Source: Thiohalocapsa sp. ML1
GTDB lineage: Bacteria > Pseudomonadota > Gammaproteobacteria > Chromatiales > Chromatiaceae
Direction: 5' to 3'
Assembly (NCBI RefSeq): GCF_001469165.1
Contig: NZ_JABX01000005.1
Location: 1-64,000, forward strand
DNA: 64,000 bases
Shown one piece after another: positions 1-11,643 of the stretch. The position numbers were made by a program, and so were the translations under genes. The notes under the pieces are model-generated. The model was not told where the DNA came from, made no database searches, and worked only from the letters and a program-made list of their open reading frames with translations. Numbering within the stretch: position 1 is the stretch's first letter; each line of letters starts with the position of its first letter.

Positions 1-2
1 TA

Positions 3-566
3 CTGTTGGCGACGATCGCCTTCTTCTTCGCCACCGTGCAGCAGCGCATCGAGGCACTGAACTTGGCGCCGGACATCGAGGCGGCCGTCCTCGGGCAACT
101 GATCCCGGCGCTCTACATCGAGCGCGTCGCCGCGCGCAGCACCCGCGCCGAGGCGCGCACCCGCCTGCACGCGTTGAGCGCGGCGCTGCTCAGGCCCCTG
201 CGCGAACCGGACCATCCGATCCAGGCGCTCGACACCGACACGCGCGCTTATATCGAGCAGGTCGCCGGCGATTGCGCCGACCTGTTTCAGCGCTCCAGCT
301 CCGCGGTGGAGGGCCGCAACGGCCAGCTCTCGCTCCATCACCACGGCCGTCATCGCCTCAGCGATCGCAAGCTCGCCGCGCTCACCGCCGTGCACAACTT
401 CCACATCCGCCGCCCCGACGGCACCACCGCCGCCGAGCGCTTCTTCGGTCGCGCGCCGCCGCCGCTGTTCGAGCAACTCATCGCGCGCATGCCGCTGCCG
501 CCGCGCCCGCGCCGACGACGACCGCCGACGCCAAAGGTGCCCTACCTGACTCCGCTGGCCGCATGA
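3..566 (+). CDS. C-terminal part of a DUF6399-type transposase (cut by window edge)
   Basis: The frame is open to the left edge, so this is the 3' part of a longer gene. Residues near 95-150 read SSAVEGRNGQLSLHHHGRH, then a segment ending NFHIRRPDGTTAAERFFG. This is the conserved end of the large transposase-like proteins carrying DUF6399. The tail is rich in Pro and Arg. The apparent TTG start at position 6 is only where the window begins. Immediately downstream is an inverted repeat and then an autotransporter gene, so the element probably ends near position 590. The family assignment is from remembered motif resemblance. Whether the full element is intact cannot be seen here. Confidence 0.6.
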   Translation: MLATIAFFFATVQQRIEALNLAPDIEAAVLGQLIPALYIERVAARSTRAEARTRLHALSAALLRPLREPDHPIQALDTDTRAYIEQVAGDCADLFQRSSSAVEGRNGQLSLHHHGRHRLSDRKLAALTAVHNFHIRRPDGTTAAERFFGRAPPPLFEQLIARMPLPPRPRRRRPPTPKVPYLTPLAA

Positions 567-585
567 CCGGGGGGTGGACGGAGTT

Positions 586-630
586 ATGATCAAGGCCCCC
601 TTTAAATCAGACAAGCGGAGCCTTGATCAT
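586..630. repeat. 11-bp perfect inverted repeat spanning the autotransporter start
   Basis: ATGATCAAGGC at 586-596 is the exact reverse complement of GCCTTGATCAT at 620-630, with 23 bases between them. The right arm overlaps the ATG at 629, and GGAG (617-620) lies at the loop/right-arm border. It may be the terminal repeat of the transposon to the left, or an mRNA hairpin that masks the ribosome binding site. The sequence alone does not decide. Confidence 0.6.
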
Positions 631-3100
631 GACGAACGATCGACCACGCCAGCGGCAGTGGAGCATTGCGCGATCTGCTGCTCTTGGGTCTGCCATCGCA
701 CTGGTTTGCGCCGGTGCGCAAGCCGCCGTGGTGTTCAAGGTCGACTTCTCGGAGGTCGCGCTTTTCACCACCGACCCGACCATCCAGGGCATCGCTTTCA
801 GCGCCGGCGATCCGGCTTCGTTCGAAGATACCTTTGTCGACGACTCTGCTACACCGACCGACCCGTACTTGGTCGCCGGTCTCGAGGGCAGTGGCGGCAT
901 CGATCTGCCGGCGTATAACGCGACCTCCTTCGTGCATGCCGCGATGCCGGGCGCACAGGGCGGAGGGGGTAGCGCAGCGACGGTCGAGGTCGATGCGGCC
1001 TTCTTGTTCCCGCTCCCGAGCGGCGAGACGCTACGGATGGAGGCCCTGCTCGGTGGTTCGGTTCAAGGCGCTACGGAGGTGACCACAAGCACAAGCGCCG
1101 TCGAGCGCCTCGTGCTTGCCCTGGGTTCATTGTCCTTCGACTCGCTGATGTTCTACGTGCCGGCCGATTTCGGCGGCGTCTTCCGCATCGATAATCTGAT
1201 CATCGACATTCTCGGTGGTCCACCGTCGGGCGGCTGCGGCGACCATACTGCCTCGGAGGTCACCGGGGCCGAAGTCTGCGTCGAAGGCGGGGAGCTTACC
1301 TTCGATAAGTCCACGACCGTCGGCGCCGATGTCGATGTCGGCAACGTCGGCGGCACGGTCGACACGGCCGGGGTCGATGGCGAGCTCAGCGGCACCATTT
1401 TCGGTACCGGCGGACTCACCAAAATCGGCCTCGGCAACTTGGTGCTCTCCGGCAACAACACCTTTACCGGAAATACGGAGATTCAACGAGGCATACTGAC
1501 CGTCAACGGCTCTTTGCAGTCGCCGGTCTTTGTCGGCTTGGACGGTATGCTCCGCGGCACCGGTCGGATCAACGGCCGGACCCGCGTCGCCGGTACATTG
1601 GCTCCGGGCAACTCGCCCGGCACCTTGACCTTCGGAGCACCGGTGAGCATGGACCCGACCGGCAGACTGTTGATCGAGATCGACGGCGCGGGCACCGGTA
1701 ACGGCGCCGGCAACTACTCGCGCGTTATCGTTCAGGGCGTTGGCAACACCTTCACGGCGAACGGAACACTGCAGCCGCAACTGCGCGGGATCTCCGCATC
1801 CCCGACATCCGCAGCCCCAACAAACGACTTCACGCCGAGCATTGGCCAGTCGTTTGCCATTGTTGAGGCCGTTGGCGGCGTTGACGGCACCTTTACCGCG
1901 CTCGCGCAGCCAACGGGTCTGGCCGGCGGAACGCGATTCGATGCCTTGTACGACGCCAATGCGATCCGCTTGGTGCTGACCCCGTCGGACTACGCGAATC
2001 TGCCGAACACGGCCTTAAAGGGCAATGCCAGTGCAGCAGGCGGGGCAATCCAGTCCGGCAGACCCGCGCCCCACGCGCGCAAGGACGATCTGTACCGATC
2101 CTTGGCGATCCTGAACGAGCAGGAACTGGCCCTCGCACTGCACCAACTCGGTGGTGAGATTCATGCGGATATGATCTCGGCGGGATTCGAGGCCCATCGG
2201 CTCAATCGCGACACCATCATTGGACGCCTGAACGACCTTCGCTTGGGTCGATTCGCGCCGTCCGCCAGCGGACAGGTCGATCCGAACCAGCATTTCTGGC
2301 TCCAGGCGCGAGGTGGCTGGCTCGATGCCGACGGCGACAAGAACGCTGCTGATTTCGACCAGACGTTGTGGGGTCTGATGGGCGGAGTCGACATGCCGAT
2401 CAACCCGTCGTTGCGCCTCGGTGCGGCCATCGGTTACGTGGAAAACGATGTCGATGCCAACGCCATGGGCGAGGGCAACACGGACAGCGTCCAGCTCGTC
2501 GGCTACGGCCTCTGGGAAGACGGCGGTAAGTTCGCCAACTTCGCGGTCGGTTACGGTTGGGACAGTTACGACACAAAGCGCCGGATCAACTTCCGCGAGC
2601 CAAGCGCGCTCAGGTCGAGCACCGATGGATACAGCCTGTTCCTCGACGCCGAGGGCGGCATGCGCATCGATCAAAACGGCTACTTCATCGAGCCGACCTT
2701 GGGCGTGCGTGGCGATATCCTGCGGCGTGACGGTTTTGCCGAGCGGGGCGGCATCGGCGCGTTGTCGGTCGAGGCCGACACCTATCAAGCCATCCAGACC
2801 AGGCTGGGCGCAATGATCGAGCGGCCCTTCGAGACCGCTGCTGGTCAGTTGGTCCCGCAACTGCGCGCTTACTGGCTGCACGACTTCGGCGACTCGATCG
2901 CACCCAGCTCCGAAGCGACGCTCAGCGGTCAGCGCTTCTCTGTCGACGCGTCAGACGTCGGTCGGGATGCGTTGGCGCTCGGCGTCGGCCTCACCATGGA
3001 GGCCAACGAGAACTTGTCCGTGTTCATCGACTACGACTTCACCTATCGCAGCGAACAAACCGGACATGGACTTGTTGCGGGTATCCAGATGCGTTGGTAA
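629..3100 (+). CDS. autotransporter outer membrane beta-barrel protein (type Va secretion)
   Basis: About 823 residues. A signal peptide covers roughly residues 1-32 (basic start, hydrophobic core, cleavage after AGAQA). The passenger contains an autotransporter-associated beta-strand repeat near residues 210-330, with LVLSGNNTFTGNTEIQRG followed by LAPGNSPGTLTF. The last 270 or so residues form the translocator barrel, with alternating aromatic strands (for example FWLQARGGWLDADGDKN) and a terminal MRW, the usual C-terminal aromatic of outer membrane barrels. I chose ATG 629 over an upstream in-frame TTG because GGAG sits 8 bases before it. The passenger has no recognised enzymatic domain, so adhesion or surface display is inference. 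It is a single gene next to a transposase remnant. Confidence 0.85.
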   Translation: MTNDRPRQRQWSIARSAALGSAIALVCAGAQAAVVFKVDFSEVALFTTDPTIQGIAFSAGDPASFEDTFVDDSATPTDPYLVAGLEGSGGIDLPAYNATSFVHAAMPGAQGGGGSAATVEVDAAFLFPLPSGETLRMEALLGGSVQGATEVTTSTSAVERLVLALGSLSFDSLMFYVPADFGGVFRIDNLIIDILGGPPSGGCGDHTASEVTGAEVCVEGGELTFDKSTTVGADVDVGNVGGTVDTAGVDGELSGTIFGTGGLTKIGLGNLVLSGNNTFTGNTEIQRGILTVNGSLQSPVFVGLDGMLRGTGRINGRTRVAGTLAPGNSPGTLTFGAPVSMDPTGRLLIEIDGAGTGNGAGNYSRVIVQGVGNTFTANGTLQPQLRGISASPTSAAPTNDFTPSIGQSFAIVEAVGGVDGTFTALAQPTGLAGGTRFDALYDANAIRLVLTPSDYANLPNTALKGNASAAGGAIQSGRPAPHARKDDLYRSLAILNEQELALALHQLGGEIHADMISAGFEAHRLNRDTIIGRLNDLRLGRFAPSASGQVDPNQHFWLQARGGWLDADGDKNAADFDQTLWGLMGGVDMPINPSLRLGAAIGYVENDVDANAMGEGNTDSVQLVGYGLWEDGGKFANFAVGYGWDSYDTKRRINFREPSALRSSTDGYSLFLDAEGGMRIDQNGYFIEPTLGVRGDILRRDGFAERGGIGALSVEADTYQAIQTRLGAMIERPFETAAGQLVPQLRAYWLHDFGDSIAPSSEATLSGQRFSVDASDVGRDALALGVGLTMEANENLSVFIDYDFTYRSEQTGHGLVAGIQMRW

Positions 3101-3149
3101 GCCATTCCCGAGTCACGCGCAACAGAACCGGGGGGGGTAGGGATGCTCG

Positions 3150-3264
3150 CCTGCCGAAGCGGCCCACGATTTGGGCGCCCTCGCCGGAGCGGTGCTGCTG
3201 CGGGCGTGCAGTACCCCAGCCCTTTGTGGGATCGCTCGTCGTTGTAGAAGCCGAAGTACTTAAC
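3150..3264 (-). pseudogene. IS3-type transposase (integrase core) remnant
   Basis: On the minus strand a short frame reads YFGFYNDERSHKGLGYCTP, very close to the conserved YN.ERPH..LGY.TP end of IS3-family OrfB integrase cores. A stop codon (positions 3265-3267) lies three codons upstream, and no other part of the transposase is present, so this is a scrap. The sequence between it and the DsrC-like gene shows nothing else recognisable. Confidence 0.6.
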
Positions 3265-3439
3265 TCAGCCAGAGCCCGAGCAGCCGCTCGGGCGGGCTGA
3301 CATAAACCTCGACTTAGACGTCCTCGGACTTCACCGTCCGCCGCAGGCGCATCCGCCCGGATGGGCGGTGCGCTCCGGGCGGTGCTTCTACGGCCCCTCG
3401 CCGACATCGAACCGGGCGCTACTCGACGAGTAGGCGCCG

Positions 3440-3784
3440 TCAGCTCATGTAGGCCAGCGCCTCGGTGCCGGGGTTCGGCAGCCCGGCGGTGCGCCAGGCG
3501 GCGCGGCAGGTGCCGAACAGCTCCTTGACCCGGGCCTTCTGCATGCCTTGCTCGTGGCAGACCTGCTGCACGGGCGGCATGGCGGCGTAGCTCAGAAAGT
3601 GCTCGCGCAGGTAGTAGATGATGGCCATGTGCTCTTCCTCCAGCGTGCCGCGGCCGTCCATGGCGGTGACCAGGCAGGCGAAGGTCTCGGACCACAGGTG
3701 CGGGTCGGTGATGAAGCCGTCCGCATCCACGGGCAGCGGGTCGTGGATGGAGTGGAAGCGGGTGCTTGCGGCGAGTTGCGGCAT
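3440..3784 (-). CDS. DsrC/TusE family sulfur-relay-like protein lacking the C-terminal cysteine
   Basis: 114 residues, the family's normal size. Seen motifs: DADGFITDPHLWSETFA near residues 20-37, then TLEEEHMAIIYYLREHF, and a C-terminal arm with CRAAWRTAGLPNPGTEALAY. Canonical DsrC and TusE carry the sulfur on a cysteine at the very C-terminus, and DsrC has a second one in the arm. Here the protein ends AYMS, so the terminal cysteine is missing. The single arm cysteine is four residues before the position usually occupied, where Trp stands. It probably cannot pass persulfide like TusE, and a regulatory or accessory role is inferred. AAGGAG lies about 9 bases before ATG 3784. It stands alone, away from any dsr or tus cluster. 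Confidence 0.8.
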   Translation of the reverse strand: MPQLAASTRFHSIHDPLPVDADGFITDPHLWSETFACLVTAMDGRGTLEEEHMAIIYYLREHFLSYAAMPPVQQVCHEQGMQKARVKELFGTCRAAWRTAGLPNPGTEALAYMS

Positions 3785-4010
3785 GGGTCTGGGCTCCTTG
3801 GGCAGTCGGAATTAATTCTCTTGATGACGGCATCAGCGATGCGTCTGGTGAGCTTAGCCGAGTGAGCCCGTGCGTCAATACCCAAGTGTCGGCCTGGGCG
3901 ATCAAACCGCGCCGATGCGGGCTCGGCGTTGGCGATGGCGATGGAGCATGGCGAGGGATCTTGGCGAGGGACCGACCTTGGCGAGGGACCATGGCGCGGG
4001 TGGCGCGTGG

Positions 4011-5276
4011 TCAGAGCCGATGGGACTCCAGCCACGCCTGCACCGCGCGGCGGGTGGTGGCGCTGACGGGATGGTTGCCGGCCATGAGCAGCTCGCCGAT
4101 CTGCCAGCCGCCGCCGGGCCAGCGCACCAAAGACAGCGTCGCGCGCTGCGGGCGCAGCACGCGGTAGATGTAGGTGTCGCCGCCGGCGACGCGCTCGGCA
4201 TAGCCGGCGACGCAGTTGTGCTGCTTGCGACCTTCCTCCACCAGCGCCTGCGGGGCGCGCAGCGGCACGATGTCGTCGCTGCCCGGGATGGGCGGCGGCG
4301 GGAAGCGCACGCCCGCGAGCCGGCCGTCCTCCAGGCGGGTGTAATCGCGGGCGAGGTCCTGGAACAGGGCGTCGAGCCGCTGGCGCTCGCGAAAGCGCCG
4401 CCGGGAGATGTCCACGCCGAGCGCGTCGGCCATGACTTGGATGTCCGCAAGCCGCCGTGCCGTGAACGGGAAGTAGGTCTCCTGCGGCGCCGCGAGCACG
4501 GCCTCGAATAGCACCGGTGTGGCGAGCGCGCGCAGTTGCGGGTCGGTGAGCAGCGTCAGCACGCCTAAGTTAAGCGCCGGCAGGTGGCCCATCACCGCGA
4601 GCGCGTCTTCGTCCGCGAGCAGGCGCTTGAGGCCGCCCATCAGCTCCCGGCTCATGGACGCGGGGCGGATCTTGGCCATGGCCTTCACGGCGCGGCGGCT
4701 ATCCGGCAGCCCGAGGTGGGCCATGATCTCGGCCTGCTTCCGCGCGATGAGCCGGTCCAGGCGCGGATCGCGCTCCGGCGTGCGGCGCGCCAGCGACGGC
4801 CGGAACGCGAGCGCGAGGCAATAGCCGAGCGCCGGGTTGCCGTCGAAGAGATCGCCGCGCTCGCCGAGTGCCCGCAGCAGCCGAAGCAGCGTCAGGTGCT
4901 CGCCGCGGAAGGGCTCGACGCGCCGTGCCACGGGCTTCGGGCAGGCGAAGCGGAAGGCATCGAAGGCGCGCCGACGGCGTTGTGCCGGCGTGAGCGGCGG
5001 CCGGAGCACGGGCGCGGGCGGTGCATCGGCGGGCAGCAGGAGCTCAAGCTCGAGCTGTCCGGCCGGCGCGGTCTTCGCCCGCGGCTGCGCCGGGCGCCTG
5101 GGCCGATAGGGGCGGATTAGTGGATAGTCCGGCTCGAACGCCGCCCACTGTGCCGCCCGGTCGTGCTTGCGCACCGCCGTCAGGTCCGGCCAGGCGCGGA
5201 TGAGCTGCGTCTCCTGCGCGGTGAAGACGTACAGGGTGTCCTGCTTGAAACGCGCTTCCAGGCGGGCGGCGGGCAT
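4011..5276 (-). CDS. PcfJ-like protein
   Basis: 421 residues. The C-terminal third has the PcfJ-family signature: EEGRKQHNCVAGYAERVAGG, followed by TYIYRVLRPQRATLSL and a Trp/Gly-rich end. PcfJ was first described on conjugative plasmids, and chromosomal relatives are common but functionally unknown. The N-terminal two thirds is basic and helical with no motif I recognise. The gene is a single transcription unit between the DsrC-like gene and a small secreted protein. A role in mobile DNA is only suggested by the family name. Confidence 0.7.
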   Translation of the reverse strand: MPAARLEARFKQDTLYVFTAQETQLIRAWPDLTAVRKHDRAAQWAAFEPDYPLIRPYRPRRPAQPRAKTAPAGQLELELLLPADAPPAPVLRPPLTPAQRRRRAFDAFRFACPKPVARRVEPFRGEHLTLLRLLRALGERGDLFDGNPALGYCLALAFRPSLARRTPERDPRLDRLIARKQAEIMAHLGLPDSRRAVKAMAKIRPASMSRELMGGLKRLLADEDALAVMGHLPALNLGVLTLLTDPQLRALATPVLFEAVLAAPQETYFPFTARRLADIQVMADALGVDISRRRFRERQRLDALFQDLARDYTRLEDGRLAGVRFPPPPIPGSDDIVPLRAPQALVEEGRKQHNCVAGYAERVAGGDTYIYRVLRPQRATLSLVRWPGGGWQIGELLMAGNHPVSATTRRAVQAWLESHRL

Positions 5277-5394
5277 GTCCGGGGGTGGCTTGGTTGCGTG
5301 GTCAGGTGAGCATAGGCCGCAAGCGGCTCAGGGCGCGAGCTTGGGGCGCGCGCGACTGGGAGCGTCGGCGTCTCGCCGACGGCCGAGCGCCCGC

Positions 5395-5988
5395 TCAGCC
5401 GCCGCCCACGCCGCAGCGCGCTGCAACGCGCTGCCACAACGCATCGAGCCCGCGCAGGGCGAAGGCCGGCTCCAGCGCGCGGCCGTTCAGCTTGACCTCG
5501 GCGCGCTCCGCTTGGCGCAGCCCATCGATGAGCGCGCGCAGCCCCGCCTGCTCGCCGCCGCTGAGCTGCGGGCGGAAGGCCACCAGCCGCGCGCGCTCGG
5601 CGTCGATGATGGCGGTGGGGAAGAGCGGCACGGTGCGCCCGCCCGGGCCGTTCAGCCCGAGCGTCGCGCGGGCCTCAAGCAGCTCGGGCGGCGTCAGGTC
5701 CGTCGGTGCCTGGACGGTGACGCGCAGCGGGGCGGCGGGGTCGCTGCGCTCGATGCCGATCAGGAGCAGCGGGTCCTGCTCGCCCGCCGCGTGGTCAAAG
5801 CCACCGGTGGTGAGCTCGCAGGGCTCGGCCGGGTCGTCGGGGATGGCGGCGGACCAGGCGCCGTCGTCGAGGCGCTCGGTGGCGGCGCCGACGGGCATGG
5901 ACAGCGCAAGCGCCGTGGCGAGGAGCAGGGCACGGGTTGTGCCCTGCCGGAGCGTCGGCGGGGCGGGGCGGTGACGGTCAGACGGCAA
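5395..5988 (-). CDS. hypothetical secreted protein
   Basis: About 197 residues with a clear signal peptide (RALLLATALALSMPVGAA, residues about 20-37). I chose the TTG at 5988 because AGGAG lies six bases upstream. A longer frame starts at 6045 but has no such site. The mature part is acidic, with one Cys near the start and one near the C-terminus, which could form a disulfide in the periplasm. I recognise no domain. It faces the same way as the aminotransferase upstream, with about 70 bases between them, so they may share a transcript. Confidence 0.55.
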   Translation of the reverse strand: MPSDRHRPAPPTLRQGTTRALLLATALALSMPVGAATERLDDGAWSAAIPDDPAEPCELTTGGFDHAAGEQDPLLLIGIERSDPAAPLRVTVQAPTDLTPPELLEARATLGLNGPGGRTVPLFPTAIIDAERARLVAFRPQLSGGEQAGLRALIDGLRQAERAEVKLNGRALEPAFALRGLDALWQRVAARCGVGGG

Positions 5989-6060
5989 GGTCGATCTCCT
6001 GCGGCCGGCAAGGGCGCAGGCTAAGCCAAAGCGGCGCCGGGGCAAAGCCGCTGATGCTCC

Positions 6061-7407
6061 CTAAAGCGCCTCGAGCCACTGCGCCATGCGCTCGATCCCG
6101 GCCATGCAGTCCGCGCAGTATTCAGCGAGGAAGCCGGCATCGGCGACGGCGGCGTCGTTCAGTGCGGCGGCGCCCTCAAGCGCCGCGGCACCGTCGAAGT
6201 TGACGTAGGCGAGCCGCAGCGACAGCTCCGCCGGCGAGCGGCCGAAGTCGCTGCCCGGCAGCATGGCGACGCCGGTGTCGGTGAGCAGCCGCTCGCACAG
6301 CAGGCGTGCATCGTGGATGCCGCGGGCGGCGAGGCGCTCGCGCAGGTCGCCGAGGTCCGGGAACAGGTAGAAGCCGCCCTCCGGCTCGTCGAGGTGGCAG
6401 CCGGCGGCGCGCAGCCGCGCGGCGATGGCGGGGCCCACCTGCCGGAGCACGCGGCGCGAGCGGTCGAGATAGCGCTGGATCTCGGGGCCGCCGTCGAACG
6501 CGGTGATGGCGGCGTGCTGGATGGGGTTGCTGACGCTGGTGTAGCTCTCGCTCGCGACCACGGCCATGGCGTCCAGCACGCCGCGCAGTTGCGGCGGGAA
6601 GCAGAAGGTGCCGAGGCGCCAACCGCCGGCGCCGGCCCACTTGCTCAACCCCCCGGAGATGATGGTGCCTTCCGGGTACCAGCGCGCGATGGACGCGTGT
6701 GCCCCCTGGTGGTGCAGCTCGCCGTAGATCTCGTCGGACAGCACGACGAGACCGTAGCGGCGTGCGACCCGGGCCAGGGCACGCAGCTCGGCCTCGCTGT
6801 AGGTGACGCCAAGCGGATTGGACGGATAGTTCAGGATCAGGATGCGCGGGCGGTCCGGATCATGGCAGCAGGCGGCATCGAGCCCCTCGGGCGTCAGGCG
6901 CCAGCCGTCCTCGCGCCGGGTATCGATCCAGCGCTGCTGGCGTCCGGCGATGGCCGCCTGCGGCGCGTAGGACACCCAGCTCGGCGACGGCACCAGCAGG
7001 TCACCGTAGAAGCACAGTTGCAGAATGAACAACAGCTCCTTGGAGCCCGGGCCGATCAGCACGTCGTCGGCGGTGCGCGCGACGCCCTGGGTGCGCCGGT
7101 GATAGGCCGCCACCGCCTCGCGCAGCGGCTCGAGTCCGCGCACCGGTAGGTAGTCCTTGCGTGCGGCATTGGCCTTGAGCGCCTCGACCACGCTCGCCGG
7201 CACGGGGAACGGCGACTGGCCGAGCCCCATGCGAAAGACCTTACGTCCCGCTCGTTCCAGCCGAGCGCTGTGCTCGTTGATGGCCAGCGTCGAGGATTGG
7301 GACAGCCCACGGACGTTGAGGCTGATGTGCACATGCGGTGCGACGGGCGGCTGGCTTGGGTGCTGGCTCGCGATCTGGTCGACGACGTCGAGCGGGACGG
7401 CGCTCAT
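6061..7407 (-). CDS. class I/II pyridoxal-phosphate aminotransferase
   Basis: About 448 residues. Fold type I aminotransferase features in order: KDYLPVRGLEPLREAVAAYH; the cofactor-binding region with GPGSKELLF; NYPSNPLGVTYSEAELRAL; LSDEIYGELHH; SGGLSKWAGAGGWRLG, holding the Schiff-base lysine and phosphate-binding residues; and the substrate-binding arginine region LSLRLAYVNFDG near the C-terminus. ATG 7407 is preceded by GAGG about 10 bases upstream; the frame extends to 7452 without a better site. The substrate is not predictable by eye; the motifs fit an aspartate or aromatic type enzyme. No pathway neighbours are present. Confidence 0.8.
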   Translation of the reverse strand: MSAVPLDVVDQIASQHPSQPPVAPHVHISLNVRGLSQSSTLAINEHSARLERAGRKVFRMGLGQSPFPVPASVVEALKANAARKDYLPVRGLEPLREAVAAYHRRTQGVARTADDVLIGPGSKELLFILQLCFYGDLLVPSPSWVSYAPQAAIAGRQQRWIDTRREDGWRLTPEGLDAACCHDPDRPRILILNYPSNPLGVTYSEAELRALARVARRYGLVVLSDEIYGELHHQGAHASIARWYPEGTIISGGLSKWAGAGGWRLGTFCFPPQLRGVLDAMAVVASESYTSVSNPIQHAAITAFDGGPEIQRYLDRSRRVLRQVGPAIAARLRAAGCHLDEPEGGFYLFPDLGDLRERLAARGIHDARLLCERLLTDTGVAMLPGSDFGRSPAELSLRLAYVNFDGAAALEGAAALNDAAVADAGFLAEYCADCMAGIERMAQWLEAL

Positions 7408-8078
7408 CTTGGGTTGTCCTCGTGGTGTTCTTTGTGTTAATGGGGCTCGCAAGGGTCTGCGCAGTCGGGTCTGGGGGGTTCCCTCGGTTCGCAGCCCGCG
7501 GCCGTGTGCCAGGCGGGGCGCGGGTTAGGGTTTTCCCCAGTCTCGCATTGACCCAAAGCAGTATTCGTGCCGAAAGAGTGATCCCTGTCTCCATCGGGAC
7601 CTCCGGATGTCATTGAAGTCGTTCGCAACGGCGCATATCGAAGGCGGGAGCGGATGATTTCGCCCGGCAGGCGGGTCGGCGCTGACACCCCCTGCGGCGC
7701 ACGAGCCGGCGGGCCTGCACAACATCGGTGCGCGCTGCTCGCAAATGGTCACAGCAGCCGATGCCGGCGTGGAGCCGATGAGGTGCGAGTTTCGGTTCAT
7801 CCTGCTGCAACCGGGGCCGACATTTGAGGAATGGGAACACATGCGCCAACACACACTGATCCGTCACGACTCCCTGCGGGAGAGCGCGTTGCCTGACCCG
7901 GGGTTCGGCGCCGAGCGCGGGCGCGGCTACGACGACGACCGCCCGGACGGCCCGGGCTATCCGCCCGGGCTCGCTGCCGGGCCGGCCGATGCGCGGGTGC
8001 GGAGCAGCTTGGATTGCCCGGCGCCGCTTGCGGCGGCGCGTGGGCGCGCGCCGACCTAAGGATCGCAAGCCGTCAACC
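7408..8078. other. intergenic region between divergent genes, no supported gene
   Basis: About 670 bases separate the leftward aminotransferase from the rightward sensor kinase, so promoters for both should lie here. A weak candidate frame (ATG 7841 to 8059, with GAGGAA upstream) would encode a 72-residue Pro/Arg/Gly-rich peptide unlike any family I know. It also crosses a self-complementary stretch, GCCCGGGC-TATCC-GCCCGGGC near 7960, so I do not call it. I see nothing else. Confidence 0.5.
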
Positions 8079-10706
<2,628 letters not shown>

Positions 10707-10738
10707 TTGCGCAGCGGCCGTCGCCGCAGGTGAACCAA

Positions 10739-10793
10739 GGGCCGAGGGCCGAGGGCCGAGGGCCGAGGAGGGCGTCCTCGGCCCTCGGCCCTT
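10739..10793. repeat. 7-bp tandem repeat with inverted arm (GGGCCGA)n
   Basis: Four or so copies of GGGCCGA are followed by a short spacer and the complementary CTCGGCCCTCGGCCC. The transcript would form a long GC-rich hairpin just after the sensor kinase. Related copies occur at 12204, 16873-16980, 40055, 43810, 52594 and 61890. Confidence 0.8.
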
Positions 10794-10805
10794 CTACCGC
10801 CGCGT

Positions 10806-10843
10806 GAAACTTGACTCATCTGCACACATTCGGCGCCGTCCCG
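10806..10843 (-). repeat. dispersed 35-bp repeat, copy 1
   Basis: Read on the minus strand, this contains ACGGCGCCGAATG, then TGCAGATGAGTCAAGTTTC. The same sequence occurs on the plus strand at 26311-26345 after pth, with only a few differences. No gene is associated with it. Confidence 0.6.
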
Positions 10844-10865
10844 ACTGACCACCGGAAACCCCAAC

Positions 10866-11615
10866 GTGACCACCACCAGCTTCGGCCTGATCGTCATCGG
10901 CGACGAGATCCTGAACGGGCAGCGCACCGACAAGCACCTGCCCGCCTTCAAGGGCCTGCTCGCGGCACGCGGCCACGCGCTGGCCTGGTGCTGGATACTG
11001 CCGGACGAGCCGGCGGTCTTGATCCGCCAGCTCGAAGCGTCGATGGCCATGGGGCTGCCCGTTGTTTGCTGCGGCGGCATCGGCGCGACGCCGGACGACC
11101 ACACCCGCGCTGCCGCGGCGGCGGCCGCCGGCGTCGATCTGGTCTGCCACACGAAGGCGCGCGCGCTCATCGAGGCCCGCTTCGGCGCCGAGGCCCATCC
11201 GCACCGGGTGCTGATGGCGGACCTGCCGGCCGGCGCCGACCTGATCCCGAACCCCGTGAGCGGGATCCCAGGCTTCGTGCTTCGCGAGCACTGGTTCCTG
11301 CCGGGCTTTCCGAACATGGCTTGGCCGATGGCGGAATGGGTGCTGGACCGGCACTACCCGCCCGGAACGCCGCCGCAGGAGGCCGCCCTGCTGGTGCGGC
11401 ACACGCCGGAGAGCCGGTTGATCCCGCTGCTGCGGACGCTGGATGGCCGCTGGCCGGGGCTCAAGCTCTTCAGCCTGCCGCATATGGGCGATGACCCCGC
11501 GGACCGGCATGTGCTGCTCGGCTTTCGCGGCCGCGGCGACATCGACGGCGCCATGGCGGCGCTGCGCACGGCCTTGGACGCGGCCGGGGTCGCGTTCGAG
11601 GCCGTCGCGCAGTGA
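10866..11615 (+). CDS. molybdopterin-binding (MoaB/MogA/CinA-fold) domain protein
   Basis: 249 residues. The N-terminal 170 residues match the MoCF-biosynthesis fold: LIVIGDEILNGQRTDKH at residues 7-23, the glycine-rich loop VVCCGGIGATPDDHTRAA, and the later GFVLREHWFLPGFPNMAW. This fold occurs in MogA, MoeA, CinA and stand-alone proteins. The size and the absence of a nicotinamide-amidase domain point to the stand-alone group often labelled competence/damage-inducible-like. Its substrate is not known. It is a single gene between the heptamer repeat and a leftward lipoprotein gene. Confidence 0.75.
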   Translation: MTTTSFGLIVIGDEILNGQRTDKHLPAFKGLLAARGHALAWCWILPDEPAVLIRQLEASMAMGLPVVCCGGIGATPDDHTRAAAAAAAGVDLVCHTKARALIEARFGAEAHPHRVLMADLPAGADLIPNPVSGIPGFVLREHWFLPGFPNMAWPMAEWVLDRHYPPGTPPQEAALLVRHTPESRLIPLLRTLDGRWPGLKLFSLPHMGDDPADRHVLLGFRGRGDIDGAMAALRTALDAAGVAFEAVAQ

Positions 11616-11643
11616 CCGCAGGCCGGCACTGCGAGCCCTGTCC

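Noticed and set aside
10739-10793. Calling the heptamer stems rho-independent terminators
   Set aside because: The stems are strong but lack a reliable T-run on either side, so I list them as repeats; a terminator role is only proposed.
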